Source: Enterococcus sp. 9E7_DIV0242
GTDB taxonomy: Bacteria > Bacillota > Bacilli > Lactobacillales > Enterococcaceae
Direction of reading: 5' to 3'
NCBI RefSeq assembly: GCF_002140975.2
Contig: NZ_CP147247.1
Coordinates: 992,001-1,056,000 of the forward strand
Length of the DNA: 64,000 bases
Position 1 is the first letter of the stretch, and the number at the start of each line of letters is the position of its first letter. Made by a program: the position numbers and the translations under genes. The notes below the pieces were generated by a model. That model saw only the letters and a program-made list of their open reading frames with translations, searched no databases and was not told where the DNA came from. Shown here one piece after another: positions 8,029 to 17,214 of the stretch.

Positions 8029-9734
8029 GGTTCTATAATATTTTGTGTTGGTGGAAATTCCTAAAGGAAAAACCACCAGCACTTTTTTGAGTGGTCAAAC
8101 ACAAAAAAGGAACAACAAACTGATAAAATGAAATCGACAAAAACCACAAATCATCAGAAAGGTTGTTCCTCTATGGATAAGAATACCAGATTATTGCTTG
8201 GACTAACAGATAAACATCTCTCCTTTGGAGAGGATTGGCTTGAATACAGTCATTCAAAAGGTGTTAAGGCTCAGGTCATCAAAGCAACACTTACGTATAT
8301 ACCTACACATTGTAGAAACTGTGGCATTAAAAATCAAGGACAGATCATCAAAAACGGTTACCATCGGACATATACTCAATTACCTGTTTTTAATGGTCGC
8401 TTGACATTATTGGAGCTGAAACGTTCACGCTTTCGTTGTCATGAGTGTCACGCTACTTTTCATGCTCAAACAGAGTTAGTTGAAGAGCATCATCATTTAT
8501 CGAAGCAGCTCTGTCTCCAAATCATGCTTGATTTAAAGAAAAATGTTTCTAGGAAAGAGATTGCCCAAAAACATTTCGTTTCAGACGTGACGGTTCTTCG
8601 CTTAATGGAAGAGCTAGCTACTTCTTATTCTCCAAACTGGCGATTTCTTCCAAAAATTTTATGTATTGATGAATTCAAATCAATGAAATCTTGTGAAGGA
8701 GCCATGAGTTTTATTTGTGTTAATGGAGAAACCAACAAGATTCTTGAAGTCCTTGAAGACCGACGGTTAACACACTTAACCCGACACTTTATGCGTTACA
8801 CAAAAGAAGCTCGAGAAAACGTAAAGTACCTGGTCATGGACATGAATGCGAGCTATGATCAATTACTCAAGTCTGTGTTTCCAAATGCCCAACTCGTCAC
8901 TGACCGATTCCACATTGTCCAACAGATGAATCGAGCGTTAAATCAACTGCGGATAAAGACAATGAATGCCTTTCGGCATTCCTCACCGCTAGAACAGAAG
9001 CAATATCGTCGACTCAAACGGTATTGGAAGTTACTCTTAAAAGATTCCTCTGAGCTTGATAGTCAACATCGTCCCTATCATTCACTGCTCAAACGTCCAT
9101 TAACTCAAACAGATATTGTCGATGAATTACTCAGCTATGATTCAACCTTGCGCATTGCTTACGATACTGTTCAGTTTCTCAAATATGCCTTTACTCATCG
9201 AGACGCCAAGCGTTTCTTTGAAGAACTTGATACACTAGATCCCCGACTGCCTTTCTGGTTCAAAAAGAAATTGAGATTCTTCAAGAAGCACAGACAAGGA
9301 ATTACCAATGCGTTCAGTTTTTCTTTTTCTAATGGCATTACAGAAGGGTTGAACAACAAGATTAAGGTAATCAAACGAGTGGCTTATGGCTACCGCAATT
9401 TCTATCATTTTCGTTCACGTATTTACATTGTTCAAGGTCTTGTTTTTTCTCAAGATTAAAAGGGGGCTCACAACCAATATCTCTGCAGCTATAAAGGTAA
9501 ATCGGGAATTAGTAGCTGTTATCCAAGTACATGTACAGCTACTTTGACTCGATTTAGGAATGGAATTGGCGCTTTTTGCCAAGTCGCTTCCGGCCAGCTG
9601 CCCAGATAATTGGCAGAAGTCCTCCTATTTCTAAAAAAGAACTTGAAACAAAACCAGAATGTCTCTGATTTTTATTCCAAGTTCTACGATTTTATTCAGT
9701 TTTTTGTCCTACCAACACAAATTGACATAGAACC
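8029..9734 (+). mobile_element. Complete ISL3-family insertion sequence, 1706 bp
   Basis: The ends are imperfect inverted repeats: the left begins GGTTCTAT and continues to TTTTGTGTTGG, and the right, read inward, is GGTTCTATGTCAATTTGTGTTGG-like. The 8 bases ACAATAAT stand on both sides (8021-8028 and 9735-9742), an intact target duplication of the size typical for ISL3. One transposase gene fills most of it. The remaining 275 bases after the transposase stop (9460-9734) are non-coding and longer than usual for the family. The intact duplication suggests a recent insertion. Confidence 0.93.
8173..9459 (+). CDS. ISL3-family transposase
   Basis: DDE transposase that cuts and joins the insertion-sequence ends. 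The N-terminal zinc-binding part has THCRNCG and CHECHATF, followed by a helix-turn-helix (SRKEIAQKHFVSDVTVLRLMEE). The catalytic core is the DDE_Tnp_ISL3 domain: Asp in LCIDEFKS, Asp in LVMDMNASY, and a late Glu in GITEGLNNKIK. The start at 8173 (MDKNTRLLLGLTD) is the family-typical N-terminus with AGAAAGG ten bases upstream, giving 428 residues. An in-frame ATG at 8128, preceded by AAAAAGGAA, would add 15 residues and cannot be excluded. The gene is intact. Confidence 0.93.
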   Translation: MDKNTRLLLGLTDKHLSFGEDWLEYSHSKGVKAQVIKATLTYIPTHCRNCGIKNQGQIIKNGYHRTYTQLPVFNGRLTLLELKRSRFRCHECHATFHAQTELVEEHHHLSKQLCLQIMLDLKKNVSRKEIAQKHFVSDVTVLRLMEELATSYSPNWRFLPKILCIDEFKSMKSCEGAMSFICVNGETNKILEVLEDRRLTHLTRHFMRYTKEARENVKYLVMDMNASYDQLLKSVFPNAQLVTDRFHIVQQMNRALNQLRIKTMNAFRHSSPLEQKQYRRLKRYWKLLLKDSSELDSQHRPYHSLLKRPLTQTDIVDELLSYDSTLRIAYDTVQFLKYAFTHRDAKRFFEELDTLDPRLPFWFKKKLRFFKKHRQGITNAFSFSFSNGITEGLNNKIKVIKRVAYGYRNFYHFRSRIYIVQGLVFSQD

Positions 9735-9843
9735 ACAATAATCAAAGTGAAAATTGTATTAATCTCTAAAAAAATTCAAATTTCGTATCGCAGTCCTTCG
9801 CAAAGACTAGTCAAACATCATGGATAATTACTTTCTGCCTTAT
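9460..9843. other. Non-coding tail of the ISL3 element and spacer to copB
   Basis: 9460-9734 is the unusually long 3' tail of the insertion sequence. It has several short complementary runs (TTGCCAAG, CCAGCTGCCCAG, TTGGCAG) but no reading frame I would call. 9735-9843 holds the right target duplication and an AT-rich spacer with no clear terminator for copB. Confidence 0.5.
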
Positions 9844-11940
9844 CTATTCTCCCTTGATTCTCAATGTCATGGCATTAGATGCAACAATAATTGTGCTTAG
9901 GGACATCAACACAGCACCAATTGCCGGATTCAAGATAAAGCCAATCGGCGCTAATATTCCTGCTGCTAAAGGAATAGCCAATATATTATACCCTGCTCCC
10001 CACCATAAATTTTGAATCATCTTTTTTCTCGTTTGCTTTGCAAGATCCAAAAATCTTAAGATGTCTATAGGATCACTATCAGCAAGAACAATATCAGCTG
10101 ACTCAATTGCTACATCCGTACCTGCACCTATCGCTACACCTATCGTTGCTCTTGCAAGACTCGGTGCATCATTGATTCCATCCCCCACCATCATTACTTT
10201 TTCGTTTTTTGCTAAATACTTTTTAACTTTTTCTTCCTTATTTTCCGGCAACAACTCGCTGTAGAACTCGGTAATTCCTAAATAATCGGCCACAGATGCA
10301 GCTGCTGTTTGATTGTCTCCGGTAAGCATGACAGGAATAATTTCTTGCTTTTTAAGTTCAGTGATAAATGCCTTAGCCTGAGGTTTTATCTTATCGCCCA
10401 GAGCGATTAAAGCTACAAGCTGATTATCAATAATTAAGTAACTTAGTGTATTTCCCTGCTGCAAATAGCTTTCTTTTCTTGTAGCTTCTACATCTAAGTT
10501 TAAACGATTAACTTCTTTTTCATTAACAATTTTCACTTGTTTATTATTGATTTGACCAATTAAACCTATTCCTGAAAGACTTTGTAGTTCCTCCACCTTG
10601 TATGGTTCAATTTGCTTTGCTTCGATATAGTTCATAATCCCTAGCGCTAATGGGTGATTGGCATTTGCCTCCAAAGCTCCAATATATTTGAGTACTTCAT
10701 CTTCATTATAAGCACTGTCAAAAACATCAAGTCCTGTCACAGTGAATTTTCCTTCTGTTAATGTACCTGTTTTATCTAGTAATATATAGCGAAGATTCTC
10801 TGTCTGTTCCATTGCATTTCGATTTTTTATCAAAAGACCATGTCTGGCTCCAATGGATGTGGAACGTGCGATAACCAATGGAATTGCCAATCCTAACGCA
10901 TGAGGACAAGCAATGATAAAAACTGTGACCATCCGTTCAAATGCCATACTTAGATCGCCAGTCAACAAGAGCCAAAGAAGGAATGCCCCGATCCCCACCG
11001 CTAGCGCAATGTAGAAAAGCCAGCGTGCAACCTTATCAGAAAGTGACTCAAGCTTTGATTTATCTGACTGAGCCTGTTGTACCAACTGCATGACTTTTGA
11101 TAAGTAGCCTGATTCACCCACTCCTGTCACTTCGATTTCAATCGTTCCACTACCGTTGATAGCTCCACCAATGATGGTATCTCCTTTGTGCTTCATAACC
11201 ATTTTCGATTCACCTGTTACCATAGACTCATCTACGGAAGTAGCGCCGGAAATGATTTTTCCATCAGCAGGAATTTTATCTCCTGAACGAATAATCAAAT
11301 GGTCTTTTTCTTGCACTTCGTTGATAGAAACCTCCTCTTCACCATTTGCAGACAATCGTTTCACCGTATCCGGTAGAAGAGCAGCCATTTTATCAAGGGC
11401 ATCACCAGCATTTGATATCGCGTTCATTTCTAACCAATGCCCTAGAAGCATAATAACGATCAATGTTGCCAATTCCCAGAAAAAATCCATAATATGATTA
11501 TGTGGATATAAATGATTCATGGCAAAAGCATATAGACTATATAAGTAAGCGACTGTTATCCCCATAGAAATCAACGTCATCATTGCAGGCGCTCGTTGCT
11601 CTAATTCCATTTTTGCACCTGATAAAAATGGCTTTCCTCCATAGAAAAATAAAACGGTTGCCAAAACAAGCACAAGCCAATCTGAACCTGGAAACGTAAA
11701 CTGAAACGGTAAATCAACACCCATCATAGGTGATAGAAAAATGATAGGCGTAGCTAGAATCAGTGAAAGCCAAAATTTTTGTTTAAAATTCCCCATATGC
11801 ATGGAGTGATCCATACCAGTCATACCATGCCCACCTGAGTGGTCATGCATTGGATGTTCGTGTTCTTTCATGGAATGGTTCATCTCCCCATGTTCCATCT
11901 CCATTTTCTCATGCTCCATATGCATATCCTCTTTTTTCAT
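9844..11940 (-). CDS. copB: Copper/silver-exporting P1B-type ATPase, CopB class
   Basis: Membrane ATPase that pumps monovalent copper (and silver) out of the cell. The N-terminus is a His/Met-rich metal-binding tail of about 50 residues (HEHPMHDHSGGHGM) in place of CxxC domains. The ion-binding helix has CPH (IIACPHALGLAIP), the mark of the CopB subclass rather than the CPC of CopA. Other motifs are MVTGES (actuator), DKTGTLTEG (phosphorylation Asp), NHPLALG and GDGINDAPSLA. It is 698 residues, slightly shorter than the roughly 745 of the classical enterococcal CopB. AGGAAGG precedes the ATG. No CopY, CopZ or CopA gene and no TACAnnTGTA operator lies nearby, so it is an orphan copy. Confidence 0.93.
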   Translation of the reverse strand: MKKEDMHMEHEKMEMEHGEMNHSMKEHEHPMHDHSGGHGMTGMDHSMHMGNFKQKFWLSLILATPIIFLSPMMGVDLPFQFTFPGSDWLVLVLATVLFFYGGKPFLSGAKMELEQRAPAMMTLISMGITVAYLYSLYAFAMNHLYPHNHIMDFFWELATLIVIMLLGHWLEMNAISNAGDALDKMAALLPDTVKRLSANGEEEVSINEVQEKDHLIIRSGDKIPADGKIISGATSVDESMVTGESKMVMKHKGDTIIGGAINGSGTIEIEVTGVGESGYLSKVMQLVQQAQSDKSKLESLSDKVARWLFYIALAVGIGAFLLWLLLTGDLSMAFERMVTVFIIACPHALGLAIPLVIARSTSIGARHGLLIKNRNAMEQTENLRYILLDKTGTLTEGKFTVTGLDVFDSAYNEDEVLKYIGALEANANHPLALGIMNYIEAKQIEPYKVEELQSLSGIGLIGQINNKQVKIVNEKEVNRLNLDVEATRKESYLQQGNTLSYLIIDNQLVALIALGDKIKPQAKAFITELKKQEIIPVMLTGDNQTAAASVADYLGITEFYSELLPENKEEKVKKYLAKNEKVMMVGDGINDAPSLARATIGVAIGAGTDVAIESADIVLADSDPIDILRFLDLAKQTRKKMIQNLWWGAGYNILAIPLAAGILAPIGFILNPAIGAVLMSLSTIIVASNAMTLRIKGE

Positions 11941-12045
11941 AGTAAGCCATCCTTCCTTTCGTCTTGATTTGAAAGACTTTTCTCACTCAATTACAGGATA
12001 GCATAAGATTAAAATCCTTCACACTAATTCACTCCTACATTATTA

Positions 12046-12609
12046 TTACTGCTTGATACAGGAACGTAATTCCCAGAGAAGATGATTTCTTATGTAGGAA
12101 GAGAATCGCAGAAGCTTTTGTCTCCAAAAATAGATTGGGTATAGCCGCACTTTAGATGTCGAAACAAGCTCATCATACATCTGTCCAACTGCTTTTCGGT
12201 CTTGCTTGTATTTCTTTCTAAAGCCTCCTGTCAAACTATAAAAAATTTCAAACCCAGCTGTCTTTTCTGAGGTAGAAGGTGCCGTTCTTAACAGCTGATT
12301 TCTCTTTTTCCTCATACTAAGTAAAATTTGTTCCCTTATTGGTTCATCAGCAACTTTCTTAATAAGTAATACACAGAATCGTCTATACTCTACTTTGACA
12401 ATGTGCTTATACATGCTACAAGCATAATCCATTCCTCTATAGAATATCGTCGCACTGAACATTCTATTAACTACTTGCTCGTATTCCTGAATATACAAAT
12501 CAAAAATTACTTCCTCTGAACAATCGGTTGGTATTCGTTTTGATAATTCATTTAGCATTCTATAGACCTGCTGTCGATTTCTCTCTTCAATCGTTGCTAT
12601 CTTTTTCAT
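12046..12609 (-). CDS. Uncharacterised protein, possible regulator
   Basis: I do not recognise this 187-residue protein. It is basic and helical, with no signal peptide or membrane segment; a short internal stretch (ILLSMRKKRNQLL) and the C-terminal FSSYIRNHLLWELRSC are notable. No helix-turn-helix is evident, although the size would suit a TetR-like regulator. GGAGGGC precedes the ATG. It is divergent from the XRE regulator at 12832, and their shared 222-base gap contains two copies of a 20-base repeat that look like operators. It is upstream of copB on the same strand with about 105 bases between. Confidence 0.5.
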   Translation of the reverse strand: MKKIATIEERNRQQVYRMLNELSKRIPTDCSEEVIFDLYIQEYEQVVNRMFSATIFYRGMDYACSMYKHIVKVEYRRFCVLLIKKVADEPIREQILLSMRKKRNQLLRTAPSTSEKTAGFEIFYSLTGGFRKKYKQDRKAVGQMYDELVSTSKVRLYPIYFWRQKLLRFSSYIRNHLLWELRSCIKQ

Positions 12610-12623
12610 AAGCCCTCCTATTT

Positions 12624-12719
12624 AATGAATAAATTTCGGTAAATTTACTATAAAGAAATAATTCGAATTAAATCCTTTTTCATATTCTACCAAAAAATAA
12701 ATGAATAAATTTCGGTAAA
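12624..12719. promoter_or_regulatory. Direct repeat, probable operator pair in a divergent promoter region
   Basis: AATGAATAAATTTCGGTAAA occurs identically at 12624-12643 and 12700-12719, 76 bases apart. The first copy extends into the palindrome TAAATTTCGGTAAATTTA. The pair lies directly upstream of the 12609 start and 110 bases before the XRE gene. This fits binding sites for one of the two divergent products. Confidence 0.6.
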
Positions 12720-12831
12720 ACCATCTTATCACTAAAAGGAAAAAGACTCAAGAGAAAATGAATAAAAAACGGGATGAATTTATGAACGTTTTATGGTATA
12801 TTATAAAAAACACATTTAAGGAGGAACATCT

Positions 12832-13428
12832 GTGTCTGTTAATCTGATTGAAGTCGGAAATCGCATAAAACATATTCGAAAAAAACACAATTATTCAATG
12901 GCCGCTTTCGCTAAATTAGTAGGAAATTCCAGTGCTAGTACTGTGAACAACTGGGAAAAGGGGAACAATCTGCCAAAAGCGGATCGTTTGGAAAAAATTG
13001 CTCTTTTAGGCAATACTAGTTCAGATTGGATCAAGTATGGCGACTTTAATGCGTACATTCAAACACTTCTGAATAACTCTGCAACAATCACCCAACTTTC
13101 TGATAAAGAACTGGACCAATTGAGTAGGCATCTCCAAAAAAAAGATATCTCTTATGAAGATGATGTCCAAATACTAATAGAAGCCAAAAATGAATTTCCG
13201 AAACTGTTTGCTCATCGCTATGAGGAAGCGGTTCAGGAATCAACTGCATTGATTGCCGAAGAAGAACCACTTTATCTTGTTGAAAAAGAAAACGATTATC
13301 GGGATCATCTACTTCCCCTTATTGATGAACTGGCTAGCAAATCAACCTACTTTAGCTTATTAACTAAGACTGCTCATCTTCTTATCAACGAGGATGTAGA
13401 AACGATTTCATTTCTTGAGGGAAAATAG
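12832..13428 (+). CDS. XRE-family transcriptional regulator
   Basis: A 198-residue regulator with an N-terminal Cro/CI-type helix-turn-helix (residues about 5-65): IKHIRKKHNYSMAAFAKLVG, then SASTVNNWEKGNNLPKADRLEKIA. The rest, about 130 residues, is helical and acidic with no recognised ligand or peptidase domain. The start is GTG with AAGGAGG eight bases upstream and the -10-like sequence TATATT about 35 bases upstream. It is divergent from 12046-12609. The target genes are unknown; the duplicated 20-base element in the intergenic region is the best candidate site. Confidence 0.82.
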   Translation: MSVNLIEVGNRIKHIRKKHNYSMAAFAKLVGNSSASTVNNWEKGNNLPKADRLEKIALLGNTSSDWIKYGDFNAYIQTLLNNSATITQLSDKELDQLSRHLQKKDISYEDDVQILIEAKNEFPKLFAHRYEEAVQESTALIAEEEPLYLVEKENDYRDHLLPLIDELASKSTYFSLLTKTAHLLINEDVETISFLEGK

Positions 13429-13836
13429 CTTAAATAAAAAGGAAGTTGATTTTGGCGTGTGGGACAAAGCTCAAGCTCGAATAGACGGCGGTAATAAGCA
13501 ACTATTAGCAGCGAGCTGGGGCGAGGTCCGCCCAACACTCGGAGGGTATAAACTGCGACGAACTCCAAACAAAAATGCATTAGTGGTACGTTACTATGTT
13601 TCAAGACTCTTCTACAATCCAACTGTTTTCTTTGTTCAAATTTTTAAATGCCATTATCTTATGTTACAATAATGTTTTCTCTTTGCATTCTGATTAAAAA
13701 AGGGTAAAGAGGATTCTTTTTTTCTTAATCTATTGTATACTTGTACTTAGGTTTCATTCATTGTTCCTTAATGATTTGACAAGAAATTATAAAAGAATAG
13801 TTGACTATTTATCAATAAAAAAGTGAGGATTACGGT
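13429..13836. other. Intergenic region with a GC-richer dispersed-repeat-like segment and the M23 gene promoter region
   Basis: 13440-13600 is GC-richer than its surroundings and starts with GTGTGGGACAAAGCTC, similar to short intergenic repeats common in enterococci. An 85-codon frame across it lacks a binding site and is not believed. TGTTACAATAATGTTTT at 13662-13678 resembles the WalR-type box TGTWAH-N5-TGTWAH, about 160 bases before the M23 gene. A TTGACA is present at 13776, without a well-spaced -10 that I can defend. Confidence 0.4.
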
Positions 13837-15150
13837 TTGAAGAAAAAATTAATTTTGACTCTTTCATTTGTTTTGCTACTTGGTAGTGCACCAATTTCTG
13901 CCTTTGCTGAAACAATTGACGAAAAAATCGAAGCACAGAATCAAAAAATCAATGACATCATCAGCACCCAAGAAGATGCTAAAGCATACAAAAATGAATT
14001 AGAAGCTGAGATCAGTGCTTTGGAAGAAGAGTACAACACTGTATTGAATGAGAAGCAAGGTGTTGAACAAAAAATCAATGATTTAAACACAGAAATCACT
14101 GACCTCGAAAAGAAAATAGAGAAGCGAAATGATCAATTAAATGCACAAGCTCGTGCAACACAGACAGGACAAGATACGTCTATTCTTTCTGTCATGCTGA
14201 ATGCTACGTCTATTTCTGACGCGATTTCAAAAGTTTTAGCTGTTAATACGATCGTCAGTGCCAATAATGACATTATCAAAGCTCAACAGACAGACAAAGA
14301 AGAATTGAATACATTAAAAGACTCTTTAGTGCAACAAGCAAAAGTTTTAGAAGAAAAAACAACTGCTTTAGCTGAGCAAGAGGAACAATTAGCTCAGGCA
14401 AAACTTGATCAAGAGGTTAAATTGAACGAGTTGGCAGCTAGTCTTTCAAAAGAAACTGCCGAGAAAGAACAGTTTGAACAGCAAAAAGCGGAAGCTGAAC
14501 GAAAAAGACAAGAAGAGCTGAAAGCTATTGAAGAAAGAAAACAAAAAATGGCTGAAGCACAAGCTTTAGCTGAAAAAGAAGAAAAAGAACGTTTGGCTCT
14601 GGAAGCGGCTAAAACAGCTGCAGCCGAAAAAGAAGCAGCCGAAGCAACCCAAGCACCTGTAGAAACTGCAGATGTAGAAACTGATAGTACAGAGGATGTT
14701 GTTTCAGTTCCTGAAACCTCAATCACTACCCCTGAAGCACCTGTGGACACAAGCAGTGGTTGGGGATTACCTGTCAGTAGCGTTATTGTGACAAGTGGTT
14801 TTGGTTACCGTGAAGATCCTACAGGTATTTCCGGAACTTTCCACGAAGGAATCGATTTTGGCGGAAGCTCCTCAACAGTAATTATGGCTGTTAAATCTGG
14901 GACAATTGCAGATGCGGGTTACGATGGGATGTCTGGAAATTATGTCATCATTGACCATGGAGATGGCTATTACTCTCTTTATGCCCATCTAAGTAGTGCA
15001 ACTGTTAGCACTGGACAGGCTGTTTCAAAAGGCCAACAGGTCGGCTTTATGGGAACAACTGGAAATTCAACAGGCGTCCATCTTCACTTCGGAATTTCTA
15101 CCGGACTTTGGTCAGGATATGTAAATCCAGCGCCCCTATTAGGAATATAA
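13837..15150 (+). CDS. Secreted coiled-coil M23 (LytM) peptidoglycan hydrolase, SagA/PcsB-like
   Basis: Exported cell-wall endopeptidase, 437 residues. A signal peptide ends near SAFAE (about residue 24). Residues about 30-270 form a long coiled coil with Glu/Lys/Ala-rich heptads of the SagA/PcsB/CwlO type, which in relatives docks on FtsEX. A Thr/Pro/Glu linker follows. Residues about 310-437 are an M23 metallopeptidase: HEGIDFG supplies the first zinc ligands, and HLHFG supplies the HxH. The domain set differs from classical SagA, which ends in NlpC/P60. The start is TTG with GTGAGG upstream. It is transcribed alone and ends in a strong terminator. A WalR-like box upstream would fit cell-wall-stress control, but this is inference. 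Confidence 0.9.
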   Translation: MKKKLILTLSFVLLLGSAPISAFAETIDEKIEAQNQKINDIISTQEDAKAYKNELEAEISALEEEYNTVLNEKQGVEQKINDLNTEITDLEKKIEKRNDQLNAQARATQTGQDTSILSVMLNATSISDAISKVLAVNTIVSANNDIIKAQQTDKEELNTLKDSLVQQAKVLEEKTTALAEQEEQLAQAKLDQEVKLNELAASLSKETAEKEQFEQQKAEAERKRQEELKAIEERKQKMAEAQALAEKEEKERLALEAAKTAAAEKEAAEATQAPVETADVETDSTEDVVSVPETSITTPEAPVDTSSGWGLPVSSVIVTSGFGYREDPTGISGTFHEGIDFGGSSSTVIMAVKSGTIADAGYDGMSGNYVIIDHGDGYYSLYAHLSSATVSTGQAVSKGQQVGFMGTTGNSTGVHLHFGISTGLWSGYVNPAPLLGI

Positions 15151-15152
15151 AA

Positions 15153-15207
15153 TAAATCAGCTGAAGCTTGGAACTTACCCATTTTGCTTCAGCTGATTTT
15201 TGTTTTT
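15153..15207 (+). terminator. Terminator of the M23 hydrolase gene
   Basis: AAATCAGCTGAAGC pairs with GCTTCAGCTGATTTTTG, a 14-bp stem followed by T-rich sequence, starting three bases past the stop codon. Confidence 0.9.
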
Positions 15208-15284
15208 GGTTCAGATGAAAAAAATCTTCTCTATGTTCCTTCTGCAGAGCTAATATATTTTAATAAGCACATCAATACTGACTT

Positions 15285-15578
15285 ATGATTGAAATGTTCT
15301 TTCTTGATCCTGCTTTTCATAAAAAAGGATACAGTGTAGAAATCCTTCCTTTTCTTGTTAAGAATCACTCCACCTGTTCCGTTGATGTCAATAAACAGAA
15401 CATTTCTGCTACTCAATTTTATAGAAAAAATGGGTTTGAAGTTGTTCGGGAAATGCAGATTGACGGACTAGGTTCCCCCTTATCCGATGCTACATATAAG
15501 GCGATCGTAGTAATCCATAGCAAAAAAACCGAGATGATTCTGTATAATCATCTCGGTTTCCTCATGGTCGGTACATAA
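15285..15578 (+). pseudogene. GNAT acetyltransferase remnant
   Basis: The 97-codon frame matches only the C-terminal half of a GNAT N-acetyltransferase: FFLDPAFHKKGYSVEILPF corresponds to the acetyl-CoA binding region and SVDVNKQNISATQFYRKNGFEVV to the conserved end. The usual N-terminal strands are missing. The glycines of the R/QxxGxG/A loop are lost (KKGYSV), and the frame runs on past the expected end into a terminator hairpin. There is no ribosome binding site before the ATG. I read this as a decayed gene fragment. Confidence 0.7.
15526..15559. terminator. Strong hairpin, likely terminator for minus-strand transcripts
   Basis: AACCGAGATGATT pairs with AATCATCTCGGTT over a six-base loop. 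The run of seven T lies on the minus-strand side, so it best serves transcripts coming from the cold-shock region. Confidence 0.65.
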
Positions 15579-15988
15579 AAAGTAGCACTTCTACCCTTCA
15601 AGAAGATGCCACGTTAGGAACAGATAGTGCTGATCAATCTATATCATTCCCCTGTACTCAACTTCAGAAAGATATCTTCAAAAATCTCTCTTCACATAAA
15701 TATTAACAAAGATCATATAAAAAATAAATATTTATTTACAAAAAATAATCTTTTCGGCAAAGATACACCCATTTTTCATACAAAAAATTAAATAATCTCA
15801 TTTATTCTAATAGAAATTTGATTTAACACCCATTTATACGGGGATTTATACAATAAATCAGTTTTTTTAGAAAATCTTTCTTTTAAACTAAAAAAACTAC
15901 TCAAAGAGCTATAAGTAGTTTTTCAAAGAGTATGAGTATTTTCTGTTTTGTCTTTTCAACTATAATTGCTAAACAAATCAGAACAAAC
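15579..15988. other. AT-rich intergenic region with one terminator
   Basis: No gene seen. At 15890-15924 AAAAACTACT and AAGTAGTTTTT form a hairpin with a T run on the minus strand, a likely terminator of the DUF2187 gene. The rest is AT-rich and featureless. Confidence 0.55.
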
Positions 15989-16225
15989 TTATCGTCGCTG
16001 TAGCTCACTATAATTGATGACTGTTCGGTCTTCTGAATGAGAGAACTCATCGACAAAATCAATTTCCACAACAGCTGCATATTCCAATTTTTTGACAATT
16101 GTTCCTGTTCGGCTTTCATTTTTATAGATAAATGAAACGGACTGATCGATATCAAACGACTTTTTTATTTCCGAATCTTCTTTGCTTTTTTTTCCATACG
16201 CTCTAGTTGGTTTTGATTCAGACAT
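15989..16225 (-). CDS. DUF2187-like small KOW-type protein
   Basis: A 78-residue protein of unknown function. The C-terminal 55 residues read like the small beta-barrel DUF2187 family: VSFIYKNESRTGTIVKKLEYAAVVEI, a KOW/SH3-like pattern often seen in RNA-associated proteins. The N-terminal 25 residues are charged and probably disordered. The start has GGGGGG upstream. It lies 60 bases downstream of the cold-shock gene, separated by a terminator hairpin, so expression may depend on read-through; this would suit cold-induced co-expression, which is inference. Confidence 0.7.
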   Translation of the reverse strand: MSESKPTRAYGKKSKEDSEIKKSFDIDQSVSFIYKNESRTGTIVKKLEYAAVVEIDFVDEFSHSEDRTVINYSELQRR

Positions 16226-16245
16226 GCTTAGCCCCCCTTTATATA

Positions 16246-16273
16246 GAAAAACAGCCCAGAAGGCTGTTTTTTG
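16246..16273 (-). terminator. Terminator between csp and the DUF2187 gene
   Basis: AAAAACAGCC and GGCTGTTTTTT make a compact stem-loop 12 bases past the csp stop codon. Confidence 0.85.
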
Positions 16274-16284
16274 ACGAGTGTTAA

Positions 16285-16485
16285 CTAGTTTTTGACAATA
16301 TTAACTGCTTGAGGACCTCTTTGTCCATCTTCTAAGTCATAAGTAACTTTTTGACCTTCATCAAGAGATTTGAATCCATCTCCTTGAATAGCTGAAAAAT
16401 GAGCAAAAACGTCTGTACCGTCTTCTCCAGTAATAAAGCCAAACCCTTTATCTGCATTAAACCATTTCACTGTTCCTGTATTCAT
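16285..16485 (-). CDS. Cold shock protein (CspA family)
   Basis: A 66-residue nucleic-acid chaperone with a single cold-shock domain. RNP1 (KGFGFIT) and RNP2 (DVFAHFSAI) are intact and the C-terminus [10 protein letters not shown] is family-typical. It binds single-stranded RNA/DNA and melts structure at low temperature. The ATG at 16485 has TTGGAGG upstream; the frame extends 14 codons further without a better start. The 5' leader appears long (beyond 100 bases), as in cold-regulated csp genes, with small hairpins such as AAGTGC...GCAC. Confidence 0.95.
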   Translation of the reverse strand: MNTGTVKWFNADKGFGFITGEDGTDVFAHFSAIQGDGFKSLDEGQKVTYDLEDGQRGPQAVNIVKN

Positions 16486-16832
16486 AAAATAAATCCTCCA
16501 AGTGCTTCTTGCACAAATTATTTGCAATATGTTCGCGATAATGTAAAAGGAATTATTCTAGAATACTCGTCAGGATAAGGCCGATTAAATTAATCAAGAA
16601 TGATACTACTCTTCTATGCTATCACACTTCAAACCTAAAGTACAATTTGAATCTCTAACAATCAACGTTTTATTTTCCCTTCTAAAATCTTTCATTTTAT
16701 CACTCTTTTTTCTTAGAAAATCAGAAACAACTATGGATTTTTTTCAAAATGCTCTAATCTTCTCTCCATTTCATTAAGCTGTAGACTTTTCCCCCAGATT
16801 TTGCTACGCTAGTCACATAAAGGGGTGGAAAT
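16486..16832. other. Divergent intergenic region: csp leader/promoter and promoter of the small membrane gene
   Basis: No gene seen. The left half should hold the csp 5' untranslated leader. I could not settle on one promoter for either gene. Confidence 0.4.
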
Positions 16833-17027
16833 ATGAGAACGTTTTTTAAGTGGGTATTTTTAGTTTTAGCAATTTTTTTATTGGTTTTAGTCTTTCCGGC
16901 GATTGTTGACGTTATTCCTGTATTTTTTGATGATACTGCTTATAATTTTGGCCAATTTCTTGTTTATTTAGGCATTCCAGCCTTGTTGTTTTATCTCTTT
17001 TTGCGATTATCAGAAAAGAAAAGATAG
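16833..17027 (+). CDS. Small two-pass membrane protein
   Basis: Function unknown. 64 residues with two hydrophobic helices (about residues 5-28 and 38-57) and a short basic C-terminal tail (SEKKR). GGGGTGG stands eight bases before the ATG, a good binding site, so I believe the gene. It is transcribed alone between csp and a membrane-anchored protein gene. Composition is typical of its surroundings. Confidence 0.65.
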   Translation: MRTFFKWVFLVLAIFLLVLVFPAIVDVIPVFFDDTAYNFGQFLVYLGIPALLFYLFLRLSEKKR

Positions 17028-17214
17028 AAGATTGCTCTACTACATCGTTTCCTACAAGTTAATGAATATTATAGAAATAAGTTTGGCCAAAATTACCAAA
17101 AAGTAGACTATTGATGTATACTTTTACCAAAGACAACAGATGAATGGTCGCTCCTTCAAACACATACTTGGAAGAATGGTAAAAATCATTAGCCACAATG
17201 AAACGGGGTATTCT

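Noticed and set aside
11941..12045. CopY-type operator (TACAnnTGTA) before copB
   Set aside because: Looked for and not found.
13415..13672. 85-codon plus-strand frame after the XRE gene
   Set aside because: Covers a GC-richer dispersed-repeat-like segment; no site and no family-like sequence.
14409..14750. 113-codon Ser/Ala-rich minus-strand frame
   Set aside because: Antisense shadow of the M23 hydrolase coiled coil.
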